64,000 nt of DNA, from assembly GCF_001995215.1 (NCBI RefSeq), contig NZ_MUXN01000001.1, positions 247,672 to 311,671 on the forward strand, read 5' to 3'. This document shows, in pieces, positions 34,789-45,993 of this stretch. This DNA comes from Amycolatopsis azurea DSM 43854 (GTDB lineage: Bacteria > Actinomycetota > Actinomycetes > Mycobacteriales > Pseudonocardiaceae). Position numbers and translations under genes: made by a program. Position 1 is the first letter of the stretch. Each line of letters starts with the position of its first letter. The notes under the pieces were generated by a model. It did not search any database, was not told the DNA's origin, and saw nothing but the letters and a program-made list of their open reading frames with translations.

Positions 34789-35619
34789 TCAATGCTCCGG
34801 CGCAAGCCGCCAAAACGCCGAAACCGGACCGACCTTCGCGCCCATGGGGTAGGCGTTTTCGACCGCGTGTGAGACGAACCACTTGCCGTAGCGGGCCGCT
34901 TCCACGACGGACATCCCCTTCGCGAGACCGGCCGTCAGCGCCGACGCCATGGTGTCCCCGGCGCCGTGCGTGTGCTGCGTCGCGTACCGCTCGCCCGGCA
35001 GTTCGACGAACGTGGAGCCGTCGAAGAGCACGTCCACGCATTCCGGGTCGGAGACGAGATGGCCGCTCTTCACGAGCACGTACTTCGGCCCGAGCCGGTG
35101 CAGGACGACCGCCGCCTGGTGCATCTGCTCGCGGGTGGTCACGGTCATGCCGGTCAGCAGGCGGACCTCGTCGAGGTTCGGCGTGAGGACGGTCGCGCGC
35201 GGCAGGAGCTCGTCGCGCAGCGCCACCAGGCCGGCCTCGTCGAACAGCGGATGCCCGTGCATCGACGCCGCGACCGGGTCGACCACGAACGGCACCTTGG
35301 CGTCGCGGCCGATCTCGGCCTTGTCACAGGCCGCGGCGACGGCGTGGATGATCTCGGCCGAGGCGAGCATGCCGGTCTTGGCCGCGTTGACGCCCATGTC
35401 GGCGGCGACGGCCTCGATCTGCCCGGCGACGATGGCCGCCGGGATGTCGGTGCGGTCGTGCACGCCGAGGGTGTTCTGGACGGTCACGGCGGTGACCGCG
35501 ACCAGGCCGTGCACGCCACAGGTGAGGAACGTGCGCAGGTCCGCCTGGAGGCCGGCGGCGCCACCGGAGTCGGAGCCTGCGATGGTCAGCGCCGACGGCG
35601 GGCTCGGGTTCTCGCTCAT
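34789..35619 (-). CDS. thiD: Hydroxymethylpyrimidine (phosphate) kinase, paralogue 1
   Basis: A 276-residue ribokinase-family enzyme that phosphorylates HMP and HMP-phosphate. It begins with [14 protein letters not shown]; the ATP/anion-hole motif is [12 protein letters not shown] (about 214-225). No riboswitch precedes it. It is closely similar in sequence to the second thiD at 39921. One may be the thiamine-pathway enzyme and the other a salvage or pyridoxal kinase-like variant. Confidence 0.9.
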   Translation of the reverse strand: MSENPSPPSALTIAGSDSGGAAGLQADLRTFLTCGVHGLVAVTAVTVQNTLGVHDRTDIPAAIVAGQIEAVAADMGVNAAKTGMLASAEIIHAVAAACDKAEIGRDAKVPFVVDPVAASMHGHPLFDEAGLVALRDELLPRATVLTPNLDEVRLLTGMTVTTREQMHQAAVVLHRLGPKYVLVKSGHLVSDPECVDVLFDGSTFVELPGERYATQHTHGAGDTMASALTAGLAKGMSVVEAARYGKWFVSHAVENAYPMGAKVGPVSAFWRLAPEH

Positions 35620-35728
35620 GAGTTCATTTTCCCGACTGGTCCTTTTGGTTCAACAGGGGTTCGGCCGCACCCGATCACGGTGGCACAGTGTGTGAGCCAA
35701 GGCACTTCCCGCGTGCGAAAGGGCTCGG

Positions 35729-36748
35729 ATGAAACTCGTCCCCGCGGTATCCCTCGTCGGCGTGATCTTGGCGGCTTCGCTGTCCGGAACGGTCGCGAAC
35801 GCCGACGCCGCCAAGGTCTCCCACGTGACAACGGTCGGCGTCCACAACACCTACGAGACCGGTGCCTACGACTACCTGGCGCGCTCGCTGGACGCCGGTA
35901 CCTCGCTGATCGAACTCGACGTCTGGCCGAACATCATCACTCGCGAGTGGAAAGTGAGTCACTCGAACCCGTTGGGGAACAACAACAACTGCGTCGCGGC
36001 GAGTACGCCGTCGCAGTTGTACTCCGGTGGGCGGAACAAGAACCTCGAACACTGCCTCGATGACATCCGCGTCTGGCTGGGCGCGCATCCGGACAGCAAA
36101 CCGGTCACGCTCAAACTGGAGATGAAGACCGGGTTCGCCGACAACCGCGGCCTCGGCCCGGACGAACTCGACGCGTCCATCCGGGCACATCTGGGCAGTA
36201 CGGTGTTCCGGCCGGCGGACCTGCTCGGCGGGTACGCGACGCTCGACGACGCGGCCAAAGCGGACAACTGGCCGTCCCTGGACGCGCTGCGGGGCAAGGT
36301 GATCATCGAGATCATCCCCGGCACGGTCGAAGAGGGAAATCCGACGGACACGCTCAAGACCGACGTCGAGTACGGGCGATATCTGCGGTCGCTCAAGGAC
36401 GCGGGCCGCGTCGGCGAGGTGCAGATCTTCCCGACGGTGCACGGCGCGGCACCCGGCGACCCGCGCACGAAGTACGCCGACGCCGGGCTGCGGCCGTGGT
36501 TCGTGGTCTTCGACGGCGACGCCACCGCGTTCCTGACGCAGACCGGGCCCGGCTGGTACGACGACAACCACTACTACGTGGTGATGACCGACGCGCACAA
36601 CGTCGCGCCGGCCATCGACTCCCGTGCCCCCACGGTGGACCAGGCGAGCGCGCGAGCGGCCCTGCTGGCGAAGAACCACGCTTCGGTGCTGACCTCGGAT
36701 TGGACGGGGCTGACCACCGTGCTGCCGCAGGTACTTCCGCGCGGCTAG
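35729..36748 (+). CDS. Secreted PI-PLC-like phosphodiesterase
   Basis: A 339-residue exported protein. The signal peptide is about 1-26 (hydrophobic core then ANADA). Catalytic residues of the phosphatidylinositol phospholipase C fold are visible: His39 (TVGVHNTYE), the Glu62/Asp64 pair (IELDVW) and His78 (KVSHSN), with KLEMKTGF downstream. It resembles Ca2+-dependent bacterial PI-PLC-like proteins of actinobacteria. The likely role is external phospholipid or glycerophosphodiester hydrolysis. It is monocistronic and ends at a family C palindrome. Confidence 0.85.
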   Translation: MKLVPAVSLVGVILAASLSGTVANADAAKVSHVTTVGVHNTYETGAYDYLARSLDAGTSLIELDVWPNIITREWKVSHSNPLGNNNNCVAASTPSQLYSGGRNKNLEHCLDDIRVWLGAHPDSKPVTLKLEMKTGFADNRGLGPDELDASIRAHLGSTVFRPADLLGGYATLDDAAKADNWPSLDALRGKVIIEIIPGTVEEGNPTDTLKTDVEYGRYLRSLKDAGRVGEVQIFPTVHGAAPGDPRTKYADAGLRPWFVVFDGDATAFLTQTGPGWYDDNHYYVVMTDAHNVAPAIDSRAPTVDQASARAALLAKNHASVLTSDWTGLTTVLPQVLPRG

Positions 36749-36757
36749 CTCCACGAC

Positions 36758-36821
36758 CGCGTTTAGTCCTCTGGATGCGGTTCTTGCGTGTGCAACTACA
36801 GCATCCAGAGGACTAAACGCG
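36758..36821. repeat. TTTAGTCCTCTGGATGCGG palindrome (family C, copy 3)
   Basis: CGCGTTTAGTCCTCTGGATG... (arms about 30 bp, a few mismatches near the loop) fills the 78-bp gap between the stop codons of the convergent PI-PLC-like and quinone-oxidoreductase genes. Compared with copy 2, C to A and A to G changes in the left arm are matched by the complementary changes in the right arm. Confidence 0.9.
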
Positions 36822-36826
36822 TGGGG

Positions 36827-37750
36827 TCAGACGGTCAGGACGAGCTTCCCGGTGACACGGCCGCCTTCGCCGACTTCGTGCGCCTTGGCGACGTCCGCCA
36901 GCGGGAAGGTCTGCTCGACGTGGACGCGCAGTTCGCCCTTCTCGATCAGTTCGGTCAGCGCCAGCAGGCCGAGCTGATCGGGTTCGGCGAGCATCCCCGA
37001 CGTCCGCACGCCGAGCGTTCCGGCCTTGGCGGCGACGGCCTCGCTCACGCCACCGGGGACCGCGATGAGCAGCCCGCCCGGCTTGACCGCGTCCAGCCAG
37101 CGCAGGTCGCTTTCCTCGCCGACCAGCCCGAACACGACGTCCACGCCGGACGCCGTCGCGGTCTCGTCGCGGTAGTCGATCGGCTCGTCGACGCCGAGTT
37201 CGCGGAGGAAGTCGTGCTTCCCGGCGCTCGCCGTGCCGAGGACGTACGCGCCGCGCGCCTTCGCCACCTGGACGGCGAGGTGCCCGACACCGCCCGCGGC
37301 CGCGTCGATCAGCACGCGCTGTCCTGGCCGGAGGTCGGCGATGTCCACCAGGCCCTGCCACGCGGTGAGCCCGGCGAGCGGCAGCCCGGCGGCCTGTTCG
37401 TGGCTCAGCCCGGCGGGTTTGCGCACGAACTGGCGGGCGGGCGCGGTCACGTATTCGCCGTAACCACCGGCCTGCCGGGGGAACCACGGGAAGCCGAGGA
37501 CCTCGTCGCCGACGGTGAAGCGCGTCGTGCCGACGCCGAGTTCCTCCACGACCCCGGACACGTCCCAGCCGAGGACGAAGGGCGGCTCGCCCATGAACAC
37601 GCCGTAGGCCCGGGTCTTCCAGTCGACCGGGTTGATCCCGGCGGCGCGCACCCGCACGAGCACCTCGGTCGGGCCGGGGGCCGGACGGTCGGTCTCGGTC
37701 ACCTCCAGCACTTCAGGGCCACCAAGCCGCTGCTGGGTCACGACGCGCAT
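36827..37750 (-). CDS. Zeta-crystallin-like NADP-dependent quinone oxidoreductase, QorA-like
   Basis: A 307-residue MDR-superfamily reductase without zinc ligands. The N-terminal GroES-like domain (1-120) is followed by a Rossmann fold with the AAAGGVGHLAVQVAKARGA motif (about 149-167). It should reduce quinones or enones with NADPH. It diverges from an HxlR-type regulator across 88 bp, the same arrangement as qorA/qorR in Corynebacterium glutamicum, so thiol-stress control is likely. Confidence 0.85.
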   Translation of the reverse strand: MRVVTQQRLGGPEVLEVTETDRPAPGPTEVLVRVRAAGINPVDWKTRAYGVFMGEPPFVLGWDVSGVVEELGVGTTRFTVGDEVLGFPWFPRQAGGYGEYVTAPARQFVRKPAGLSHEQAAGLPLAGLTAWQGLVDIADLRPGQRVLIDAAAGGVGHLAVQVAKARGAYVLGTASAGKHDFLRELGVDEPIDYRDETATASGVDVVFGLVGEESDLRWLDAVKPGGLLIAVPGGVSEAVAAKAGTLGVRTSGMLAEPDQLGLLALTELIEKGELRVHVEQTFPLADVAKAHEVGEGGRVTGKLVLTV

Positions 37751-37838
37751 CGAAAGCTCCTCCGTTGTTGGTGCTTTCCATGATCGGCCGCTTGGTCACT
37801 TCTCGCTAGAAGGCACTTAAAGGTAAACTAGGTACCTG
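37751..37838. promoter_or_regulatory. Divergent promoter of quinone oxidoreductase and HxlR genes
   Basis: An 88-bp AT-richer gap containing AAGGTAAACTAGGTACCT, which ends in the perfect palindrome AGGTACCT (37830-37837) right before the HxlR start codon. This is a candidate operator for autoregulation by the HxlR-type protein. Confidence 0.5.
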
Positions 37839-38237
37839 ATGGAAACTACCTGTGAAGTGCCGGAATCGCCGTGGGACATCTATCTGCGGAACTGTCCGTG
37901 CCGCGACGTCCTCGATCTGCTCGCCAACAAGTGGACCGCGCTGGTGCTCGGCGCGCTGTCCCGGCGGCCGCACCGGTTCGGTGAACTGCGCCGCGCGGTC
38001 GGCGGGATCAGCCAGAAGATGCTGACCCAGAACCTGCGCGCCCTCGAACGCGACGGCCTGGTCACGCGCACGGTCTTCCCGACCACGCCGCCGACCGTCG
38101 AGTACGCGCTGACCGAGCGCGGTTCGAGCGCGAGCACGCTGCTCATGGCGGTCAGTGAATGGTCGGTCGCCAACTTCGACGGGATCCTCGAATCCCGGAA
38201 GGGCTACGACTCGCGGGTGATGGAGCCCGTCGGCTGA
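37839..38237 (+). CDS. HxlR/DUF24-family redox-type regulator, QorR-like
   Basis: A 132-residue winged-helix protein. Cysteines 5, 19 and 21 lie in the N-terminus ([12 protein letters not shown]), and the Cys at the CP(C/V)RDVL position is the conserved redox-sensing residue of this family. HTH and wing are in [20 protein letters not shown]. It would repress the divergent oxidoreductase until the cysteine reacts with an electrophile or oxidant; that mechanism is inferred from QorR and HypR. Confidence 0.87.
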   Translation: METTCEVPESPWDIYLRNCPCRDVLDLLANKWTALVLGALSRRPHRFGELRRAVGGISQKMLTQNLRALERDGLVTRTVFPTTPPTVEYALTERGSSASTLLMAVSEWSVANFDGILESRKGYDSRVMEPVG

Positions 38238-38287
38238 AGTCCTTCACGGGGGCACGCGGACTTCATCGGGAAGACAGTTCGGCGCAC

Positions 38288-38319
38288 TAACTTGACGAAC
38301 AATTGGTTCGAACAAGTTA
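38288..38319. promoter_or_regulatory. 32-bp inverted repeat before the phosphatase-superfamily gene
   Basis: Two arms TAACTTG-CGAAC and GTTCG-CAAGTTA meet around an AATTG centre, interrupted only by one or two bases. It ends 13 bp before the GTG start at 38333, overlapping the expected promoter or 5' leader. It is unusually AT-rich for this genome, which suits an operator better than a terminator. Confidence 0.6.
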
Positions 38320-38332
38320 TCTGGAGGCTTTC

Positions 38333-39850
38333 GTGCGCAGAACGCTTTCCCTCCTGTCGGCCTTGGTGGCCGTCGCCGGGCTGACGTCCGGTGTGGCCGC
38401 CGCGGCGGCCAAAACGCCGAAGGTGCTGGTCATCGGCCTGGACGGCGCCCGGTTCGACAAGCTGATGGCCGCCGACACCCCCAACGTCCACGCGCTGGTG
38501 CAGCGCGGCTATGCCTCGCGCAGTTCCCTGTACGGCAGCGGGATGGCGCCGACGGTCAGCGGCCCCGGCTGGTCCACGATCCTCACCGGCGTCTGGCCGG
38601 ACAAGCACAAGGTGAAGGAGAACTCCTTCGCCGGCAACGACCTCGCCTCGCATCCGAGCTGGCTCGCCCGTGCCGAAACCGCGAACCCGGCGCTCGACAC
38701 CTACGCGGCCGTCGACTGGACGCCGATCGGCGACAAGATCCTGCGCACCGGCCAGGACCGCAAGTTCGTCCAGAACGGTGACAGCGCGGGCTACGAGAAG
38801 ACCGATGAGCAGGTCGCCGTCGACGCGGAGAAGCATCTCAAGCAGGACAAGGCCGACGCGTCTTTCGTCTACTTCGGACAGACAGACGAAGCCGGTCACG
38901 GCCATGGCGCGGATTCCGCCCAGTACGAAGCCTCGCTGCGGACCGACGACGCACTGATCGGCCGCCTGCTCGCCGCCGTCGACGCGCGCGCGAACCGCGC
39001 CGGTGAAGACTGGCTGATCATGATCTCCGCCGACCACGGCCACACGGCGTCCGGCGGTCACGGCGGCGACAGCCCCGAGGAGCGGATGACGTTCGTGATC
39101 GCCGCGGGCGGCGCCGTCCCGGCCGGAACCCCCGCCGTGGCACCGAAGATCGTCGACATCGCGCCGACGGTGCTGCGCCATCTGGGTGTCGCGGCCCCGG
39201 CGGTCTACGACGGCTACCCGCTCGGCGCCGCGCCCGCGGACGTCTTCGACACGGCAACTTTGAAGCCCCGGCAGGACGAAACCGGTGTCCCGGCGGGAGT
39301 CCTCGGCTGGACGCACGACGCACCGGGCGGCTGGACCGTGCGCAACGCCGCCGGGATGCCCGCGGGCGTGACGGAGTGGCAGGGCTGGGCCTTCACGACC
39401 GACGACTTCTGGACCCGCACCGCCCCCGGCCAGCAGCGTGAGGCGAACGCGCGGGCCCGTGGCGTCTTCGCGGTCGCGGACCCGGACGAGTGGGACGACA
39501 AGGGCTCACCCTCGTCGCGCGGTACCTTCGATTCCTCGCTTGTCTCACCGGGTCTCGACGTCTCCGGTAAGTCCACTGTGGACGTCTCGTTCGTGTCGCA
39601 CTACCGGCAGGAGGGGACGCAGCGGGGTGCGCTGACGGCGTCGTTCGACGGCGGGCCGGAGCAGAACGTGCTGGCCTACGGGCCGGAATCGGGGACGGCC
39701 AACAAGGGCGGTGACGTGCTTTCGGTACCGACGTCGGCTTCGGTGAAGGTACCCGCGGGGGCTCGTTCGGTGAAGCTGACCTGGCGGCTCTACGCGGCGG
39801 GCAACAACTGGTACTGGGCGGTGGACGCTCCCCGCCTCACCACCCGCTGA
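38333..39850 (+). CDS. Secreted alkaline phosphatase-superfamily (nucleotide pyrophosphatase-like) protein
   Basis: A 505-residue exported protein with a signal peptide (about 1-25, ending AAAAA). The metallo-phosphodiesterase domain spans 30-320: metal Asp in VIGLDGARFD, likely nucleophile Thr in APTVSGPGWSTILTG, GQTDEAGHGHG and SADHGHTASGGHGG as metal ligands. Residues 330-505 form a separate beta-sandwich-like domain. It probably cleaves phosphoesters or phosphodiesters outside the cell. Start GTG 38333 follows CTGGAGG. Confidence 0.85.
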   Translation: MRRTLSLLSALVAVAGLTSGVAAAAAKTPKVLVIGLDGARFDKLMAADTPNVHALVQRGYASRSSLYGSGMAPTVSGPGWSTILTGVWPDKHKVKENSFAGNDLASHPSWLARAETANPALDTYAAVDWTPIGDKILRTGQDRKFVQNGDSAGYEKTDEQVAVDAEKHLKQDKADASFVYFGQTDEAGHGHGADSAQYEASLRTDDALIGRLLAAVDARANRAGEDWLIMISADHGHTASGGHGGDSPEERMTFVIAAGGAVPAGTPAVAPKIVDIAPTVLRHLGVAAPAVYDGYPLGAAPADVFDTATLKPRQDETGVPAGVLGWTHDAPGGWTVRNAAGMPAGVTEWQGWAFTTDDFWTRTAPGQQREANARARGVFAVADPDEWDDKGSPSSRGTFDSSLVSPGLDVSGKSTVDVSFVSHYRQEGTQRGALTASFDGGPEQNVLAYGPESGTANKGGDVLSVPTSASVKVPAGARSVKLTWRLYAAGNNWYWAVDAPRLTTR

Positions 39851-39865
39851 CCCGGCACTGGAGTG

Positions 39866-39920
39866 GTCCGTGAAGGCCTCCTTGAGGGACTCTGGGTCCC
39901 TCAAGGAGGCCTTCACGGAC
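39866..39920. repeat. GTCCGTGAAGGCCTCCTTGA palindrome (family B, copy 1)
   Basis: Perfect 25-bp arms (39866-39890 and 39896-39920) around TCTGG. The right arm ends directly at the stop codon of the convergent thiD (39921). A copy identical over all 55 bases lies at 61539-61593. Confidence 0.95.
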
Positions 39921-42382
<2,462 letters not shown>

Positions 42383-42384
42383 TC

Positions 42385-42493
42385 ACTCCCTACGCCGGCA
42401 TTACCCGGTCAGGTTCATGCGGTCGGCGGCGCCGGGTCTTCTGGAAAGACACCAGCCGCCCTCTCAGCCCGCCATGGCGCGAGCTCCCGCGGT
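42385..42493 (-). promoter_or_regulatory. TPP riboswitch upstream of thiC-thiD
   Basis: Read on the minus strand, GGGCTGAGAGGG is followed by ATGAACCTGACCGGGTAATG and CGTAGGGAG, the full THI-element. It differs from the thiO copy by a longer variable P3 arm. The closing GGGAG is 9 bases from the thiC ATG and serves as its ribosome-binding site. Confidence 0.96.
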
Positions 42494-42671
42494 TGTTTGG
42501 TTGTGCCCCGACCATGCCACGCCGGGGCCGCCGCAATCAACCCGCCCTGAGGTGAACCACCTGGAGACAAGTCGACAGCGTTAGCGGTTCACCGGTTTGG
42601 AGCATGTGCGAGCGGGGGATTCACGACAGAATCCCGGAGGTTCTGCACCGTTACAGAAGTCTGGGGTGAAG

Positions 42672-44840
42672 ATGCGAAAACTCATGCTCCCGGCACTGGC
42701 AGGAGTGCTGATCGCGGGGCTGGTCCCGGCGGTGGCCGCGGCCCAGGGCGGTGAGGCGCCCGGTGCGCCCGGCGCCCATCCGAGCTGGCTCCCGGCGGAC
42801 AAGACCGGCTTCGGCACCGCCCGCGAAAGGGCGAGCAACGTCTGGTTCACGCTCCAAAGCGGCCGGATGTCCGAGGTCTACTACCCGGATCTGTCGACGC
42901 CGAGCGTCCGGGCGCTCGACCTCGTCGTCACGGACGGGAAGAGCTTCGCCACCGTCGATTCGTCGGCGAAGGCGCAGCAGGTGCGCCGCGCCGAAGGCCT
43001 CACCTACGAGCAGACGATCACCGACGACCAGCGCCGCTGGAAGCTCCGCAAGACCTACGTCACCGACCCGGCGCGCGCGAGTGTGCTGATCGACGTCGAC
43101 TTCGTATCGCTGACCGGCCGCCCGTACCAGGTGTACGCGGTCGCGGATCCCGATCTCACCAACGAGGGTTCCGACGATTCCGCGCGCACCGACGGCACGA
43201 GCGCGGTGTCCTCCGACGCGAAGACGGCGGCCGCGCTGACCGCGGAACCGGCGTTCTCACGGACTTCCGTGGGCTACTCGGGTTCCTCCGACGGCCTCAC
43301 CCAGCTGACGAAATCCTTCACGCTCAAGGATTACGCGACCGCGGCCAAGGGCAACGTGCTGATCACCGGGCAGACCTCCGCCGACGGTGTGCGCTCGCGG
43401 GACTTCACACTTTCGCTCGGCATGGGCCCGAAGGACTCCGGCGCGCTCACGAACGCGAAAGCCTCGCTGCGACGCGGATTCGCCGACGTCGCCCGCGCGT
43501 ACGACCGCGGTTGGAAGCAGTACCTCCGTCAGGTGAAGGACGCGCCGTCGTCGCTCAAGACCAAGCAGGAACGGGACCTCTACCAGGCGTCCGTGCTCAT
43601 GCTCGCGGCGAGCGAGGACAAGATCCACCGGGGTGCGCTCATCGCGTCGCCGAGCATGCCGTGGCGGTTCGGGAACAACGACCCGGAATGGTCGCCGTCG
43701 GGTACGTATCACCTGGTCTGGCCGCGTGATCTCTATCAGATCGCGACCGGCCTGCTCGCCGCCGGCGATCGCGACGCCGCCGACCGGTCGGTCGACTACA
43801 TGTTCGGCACGCAGCAGCTGCCGGACGGGCATCTGCCGCAGAACAGCCACGTCGACGGCACGCCGTACTGGACGTCCATCCAGCTCGACGAGACCGCGCT
43901 GCCGATCGTGCTCGCGCAGCAGCTCGGCCGCACCGATGGCAAAACCTGGCAGGGTGTGCGCAAGGCCGCGGAATTCCTGTTGTCCTACAAGGCGGAAAAC
44001 GGGCACTCGTCGCCGTACAGCCAGCAGGAACGCTGGGAGGAACAGGACGGCTACTCGCCCTCGACGATCGCGGCCGTCATCGCCGGGCTGGTCTGCGCGG
44101 CGGATCTCGCCGAGGCGAACGGCGCCGCCGCCGACGCGAAGCGCTACCTCGACACCGCCGACGCGTTTAAAGCGCGACTCGCCCGCTGGACGGTGACCAC
44201 GAACGGTCCGCTGTCGAAGGATCCGTACTTCGTCCGGCTGACCAAGGACGGCGACGCGAACAACGGCACGAAGTACAACCTCGGCAATTCCAGCGTGACC
44301 ATGGACCAGCGTGCCGTGACCGACGCCGGTTTCCTCGAACTGGTGCGGCTGGGTATCTACCGGGCCGACGATCCGGTGATCAGGAACAGCATCAAGGTCA
44401 CCGACGCCGACATCGCGTTCACCACTCCGACGGGGCAGTTCTGGCACCGCTACACGAAGGACGGGTACGGCGAGAAGGCCGACGGCTCACCCTGGGACTA
44501 CACGTTCCCGGCCGAAAGCCGGACCACTTACGGGCGACTGTGGCCGCTGCTCGCGGGTGAACGCGGCGAGTACGACCTGGCCGCCGGTGACCGGGGTACG
44601 GCCGCGAAGCGGCTTCGCGACCTGGGTCGCGTCAGCAGCTCCGGGGACACCATGCCGGAGCAGGTCTGGGACGAGAACGCGCCTTCGGGGCAGACGGGCT
44701 TCCCTGCGGGCACTCCGACGGCGTCCGCGACACCGCTGGCCTGGACGCACGCCCAGTACCTGCGGCTGGCCTGGTCGGTGGAGGCCGGGAAGGTGATCGA
44801 GCAGCCCCGGGTGGTGAGGTGTCACTTCTTGGGCTGCTAG
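42672..44840 (+). CDS. Secreted GH15 glucoamylase/glucodextranase-like protein
   Basis: A 722-residue exported glycoside hydrolase. The signal peptide is about 1-26 (ending VAAAQ). An N-terminal beta-sandwich (about 40-290) of the glucodextranase type precedes the (alpha/alpha)6 catalytic domain (about 300-700) with WPRDLYQIATGLLAAGD, QLDETALPIVLAQQLG and QFWHRYTKDGYGEKADG, the latter near the general acid/base region. It should release glucose from alpha-glucans. It is monocistronic. Confidence 0.88.
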   Translation: MRKLMLPALAGVLIAGLVPAVAAAQGGEAPGAPGAHPSWLPADKTGFGTARERASNVWFTLQSGRMSEVYYPDLSTPSVRALDLVVTDGKSFATVDSSAKAQQVRRAEGLTYEQTITDDQRRWKLRKTYVTDPARASVLIDVDFVSLTGRPYQVYAVADPDLTNEGSDDSARTDGTSAVSSDAKTAAALTAEPAFSRTSVGYSGSSDGLTQLTKSFTLKDYATAAKGNVLITGQTSADGVRSRDFTLSLGMGPKDSGALTNAKASLRRGFADVARAYDRGWKQYLRQVKDAPSSLKTKQERDLYQASVLMLAASEDKIHRGALIASPSMPWRFGNNDPEWSPSGTYHLVWPRDLYQIATGLLAAGDRDAADRSVDYMFGTQQLPDGHLPQNSHVDGTPYWTSIQLDETALPIVLAQQLGRTDGKTWQGVRKAAEFLLSYKAENGHSSPYSQQERWEEQDGYSPSTIAAVIAGLVCAADLAEANGAAADAKRYLDTADAFKARLARWTVTTNGPLSKDPYFVRLTKDGDANNGTKYNLGNSSVTMDQRAVTDAGFLELVRLGIYRADDPVIRNSIKVTDADIAFTTPTGQFWHRYTKDGYGEKADGSPWDYTFPAESRTTYGRLWPLLAGERGEYDLAAGDRGTAAKRLRDLGRVSSSGDTMPEQVWDENAPSGQTGFPAGTPTASATPLAWTHAQYLRLAWSVEAGKVIEQPRVVRCHFLGC

Positions 44841-44870
44841 GCGTTTGCCTCGTGTCCTCTGGCGGGGGCT

Positions 44871-44943
44871 GAAGGGGCCCTTCGCCGCATGTCATGAGGT
44901 GAAGGGGCCCTTCACCGCGTCAGATGAGGTGAAGGGCCCCTTC
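44871..44943. repeat. 30-bp-period GAAGGGGCCCTTC array (family D, array 2)
   Basis: GAAGGGGCCCTTC occurs at 44871-44883 and 44901-44913, and GAAGGGCCCCTTC at 44931-44943, each start exactly 30 bp apart. The 17-bp spacers share CCGC near the start and ATGAGGT at the end. It fills the 111-bp gap between the convergent GH15 and def genes. Confidence 0.85.
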
Positions 44944-44951
44944 GGCTGCCT

Positions 44952-45524
44952 TCAGTCGTCGGCGGGCTCGGGCTGCGCCTCCGGCAGCCAGGAGTTGCCC
45001 GGAACGCCCCACTTGTTCGCCTTGAGCATCTTCTTCGCCGCGCGGGCGTGGCGCCCGACCAGCCGGTCGAGGTAGATGAAGCCGTCCAGGTGATCGGTCT
45101 CGTGCTGGAGGCAGCGCGCGAGGTAGCCGGTGCCTTCGACCTCGATCGGATTCCCGTCGACGTCGAAGCCGGTGACCTTCGCCCACGAAGCGCGTCCGGT
45201 CGGGTACGACTCGCCGGGAGCCGACAGGCAGCCTTCCCAATCGTCGTCCGGATCCGGCATCGTCTCCGGGATCTCCGACGTCTCGAGCTTCGGGTTCACC
45301 ACGACGCCCTTGTGGCGCGTGCCCTCGTCGTCGGGGCAGTCGTAGACGAACACGCGCTGGTCGAGGCCGATCTGGTTGGCCGCGAGGCCGACCCCTTCGG
45401 CGGCGTACATGGTCTCGAACATGTCGTCGACGAGAGTGCGCAGCTTGGCGTCGAACTCGGTGATCTCCCGAGTCGGGTTGTGCAGCACGGGCTCGCCGGC
45501 GATCACGATGGGATGGACGGTCAC
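44952..45524 (-). CDS. def: Peptide deformylase
   Basis: A 190-residue metalloenzyme removing the formyl group from nascent proteins. All three family motifs are present: [10 protein letters not shown] (45-54), EGCLS with metal ligand Cys99, and HETDH with His141, Glu142 and His145. The acidic C-terminal tail is typical of actinobacteria. It diverges from the DUF3263/LytR_C pair, as in mycobacteria (Rv0429c). Confidence 0.95.
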   Translation of the reverse strand: MTVHPIVIAGEPVLHNPTREITEFDAKLRTLVDDMFETMYAAEGVGLAANQIGLDQRVFVYDCPDDEGTRHKGVVVNPKLETSEIPETMPDPDDDWEGCLSAPGESYPTGRASWAKVTGFDVDGNPIEVEGTGYLARCLQHETDHLDGFIYLDRLVGRHARAAKKMLKANKWGVPGNSWLPEAQPEPADD

Positions 45525-45681
45525 GCGCGCAGTTTAGTCGGACCCTTCTGGTACACCCTTACCCATGACGCGCCGACGCCGATACCGAGGCCGGGCGTTG
45601 GTTCCGTGGTCTAATGGCGCCGCGGAATGACAAGCCTGTGGTTTCACGCCGCCGAGCACTGACCTGATTGCGAGGAGTCGG

Positions 45682-45993
45682 ATGGACGCCGCGGAGTCGA
45701 TGGCCGAGCCCGACCAGCCGTCCCCGTCGGAGACCGTGAACGGCCTCAGCGAGCGCGAGCTCGACATGCTCGCGTTCGAACGTCAGTGGTGGAAGTACGC
45801 CGGCGCGAAAGAACAGGCCATCCGCGAACGCTTCTCGATGTCGTCGACTCGCTACTACCAATTGCTGAACCGGCTGCTCGAGAAGACCGAAGCCATGCAG
45901 GCCGACCCGATGCTGGTGAAGCGCCTGCGAAAGACGCGAGCGGCCCGGCAGCGCAATCGCGCGGCCCGGCGACTGGGGATCGATCTCTCATGA
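45682..45993 (+). CDS. DUF3263-family protein
   Basis: A 103-residue basic protein. The core LAFERQWWKYAGAKEQAIRE... (about 33-52) followed by SMSSTRYYQLLNRLLE looks like a helix-turn-helix and is the DUF3263 signature. It is strictly paired with the LytR_C gene by a 4-base overlap, as in Rv0430-Rv0431. The basic RKTRAARQRNRAARR tail fits nucleic-acid binding; a DNA-binding role is inferred. Confidence 0.85.
   Translation: MDAAESMAEPDQPSPSETVNGLSERELDMLAFERQWWKYAGAKEQAIRERFSMSSTRYYQLLNRLLEKTEAMQADPMLVKRLRKTRAARQRNRAARRLGIDLS

Noticed and set aside
42672..44840. The GH15 gene as C-terminally truncated by the neighbouring repeat array
   Set aside because: The last conserved GH15 segment (PLAWTHAQYLRLAWS) is complete before the stop codon, so the length is adequate.
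44871..44943. Evenly spaced palindromic repeats suggesting a CRISPR array
   Set aside because: The spacers are only 17 bp, similar to each other, and there are three units and no cas genes. It is a tandem repeat, not CRISPR.
45590..45680. Possible tRNA-like segment (GGTTCCGTGGTCTAATGG) before the DUF3263 gene
   Set aside because: The resemblance to a D-arm is short; no acceptor stem, anticodon arm or T-arm could be paired.
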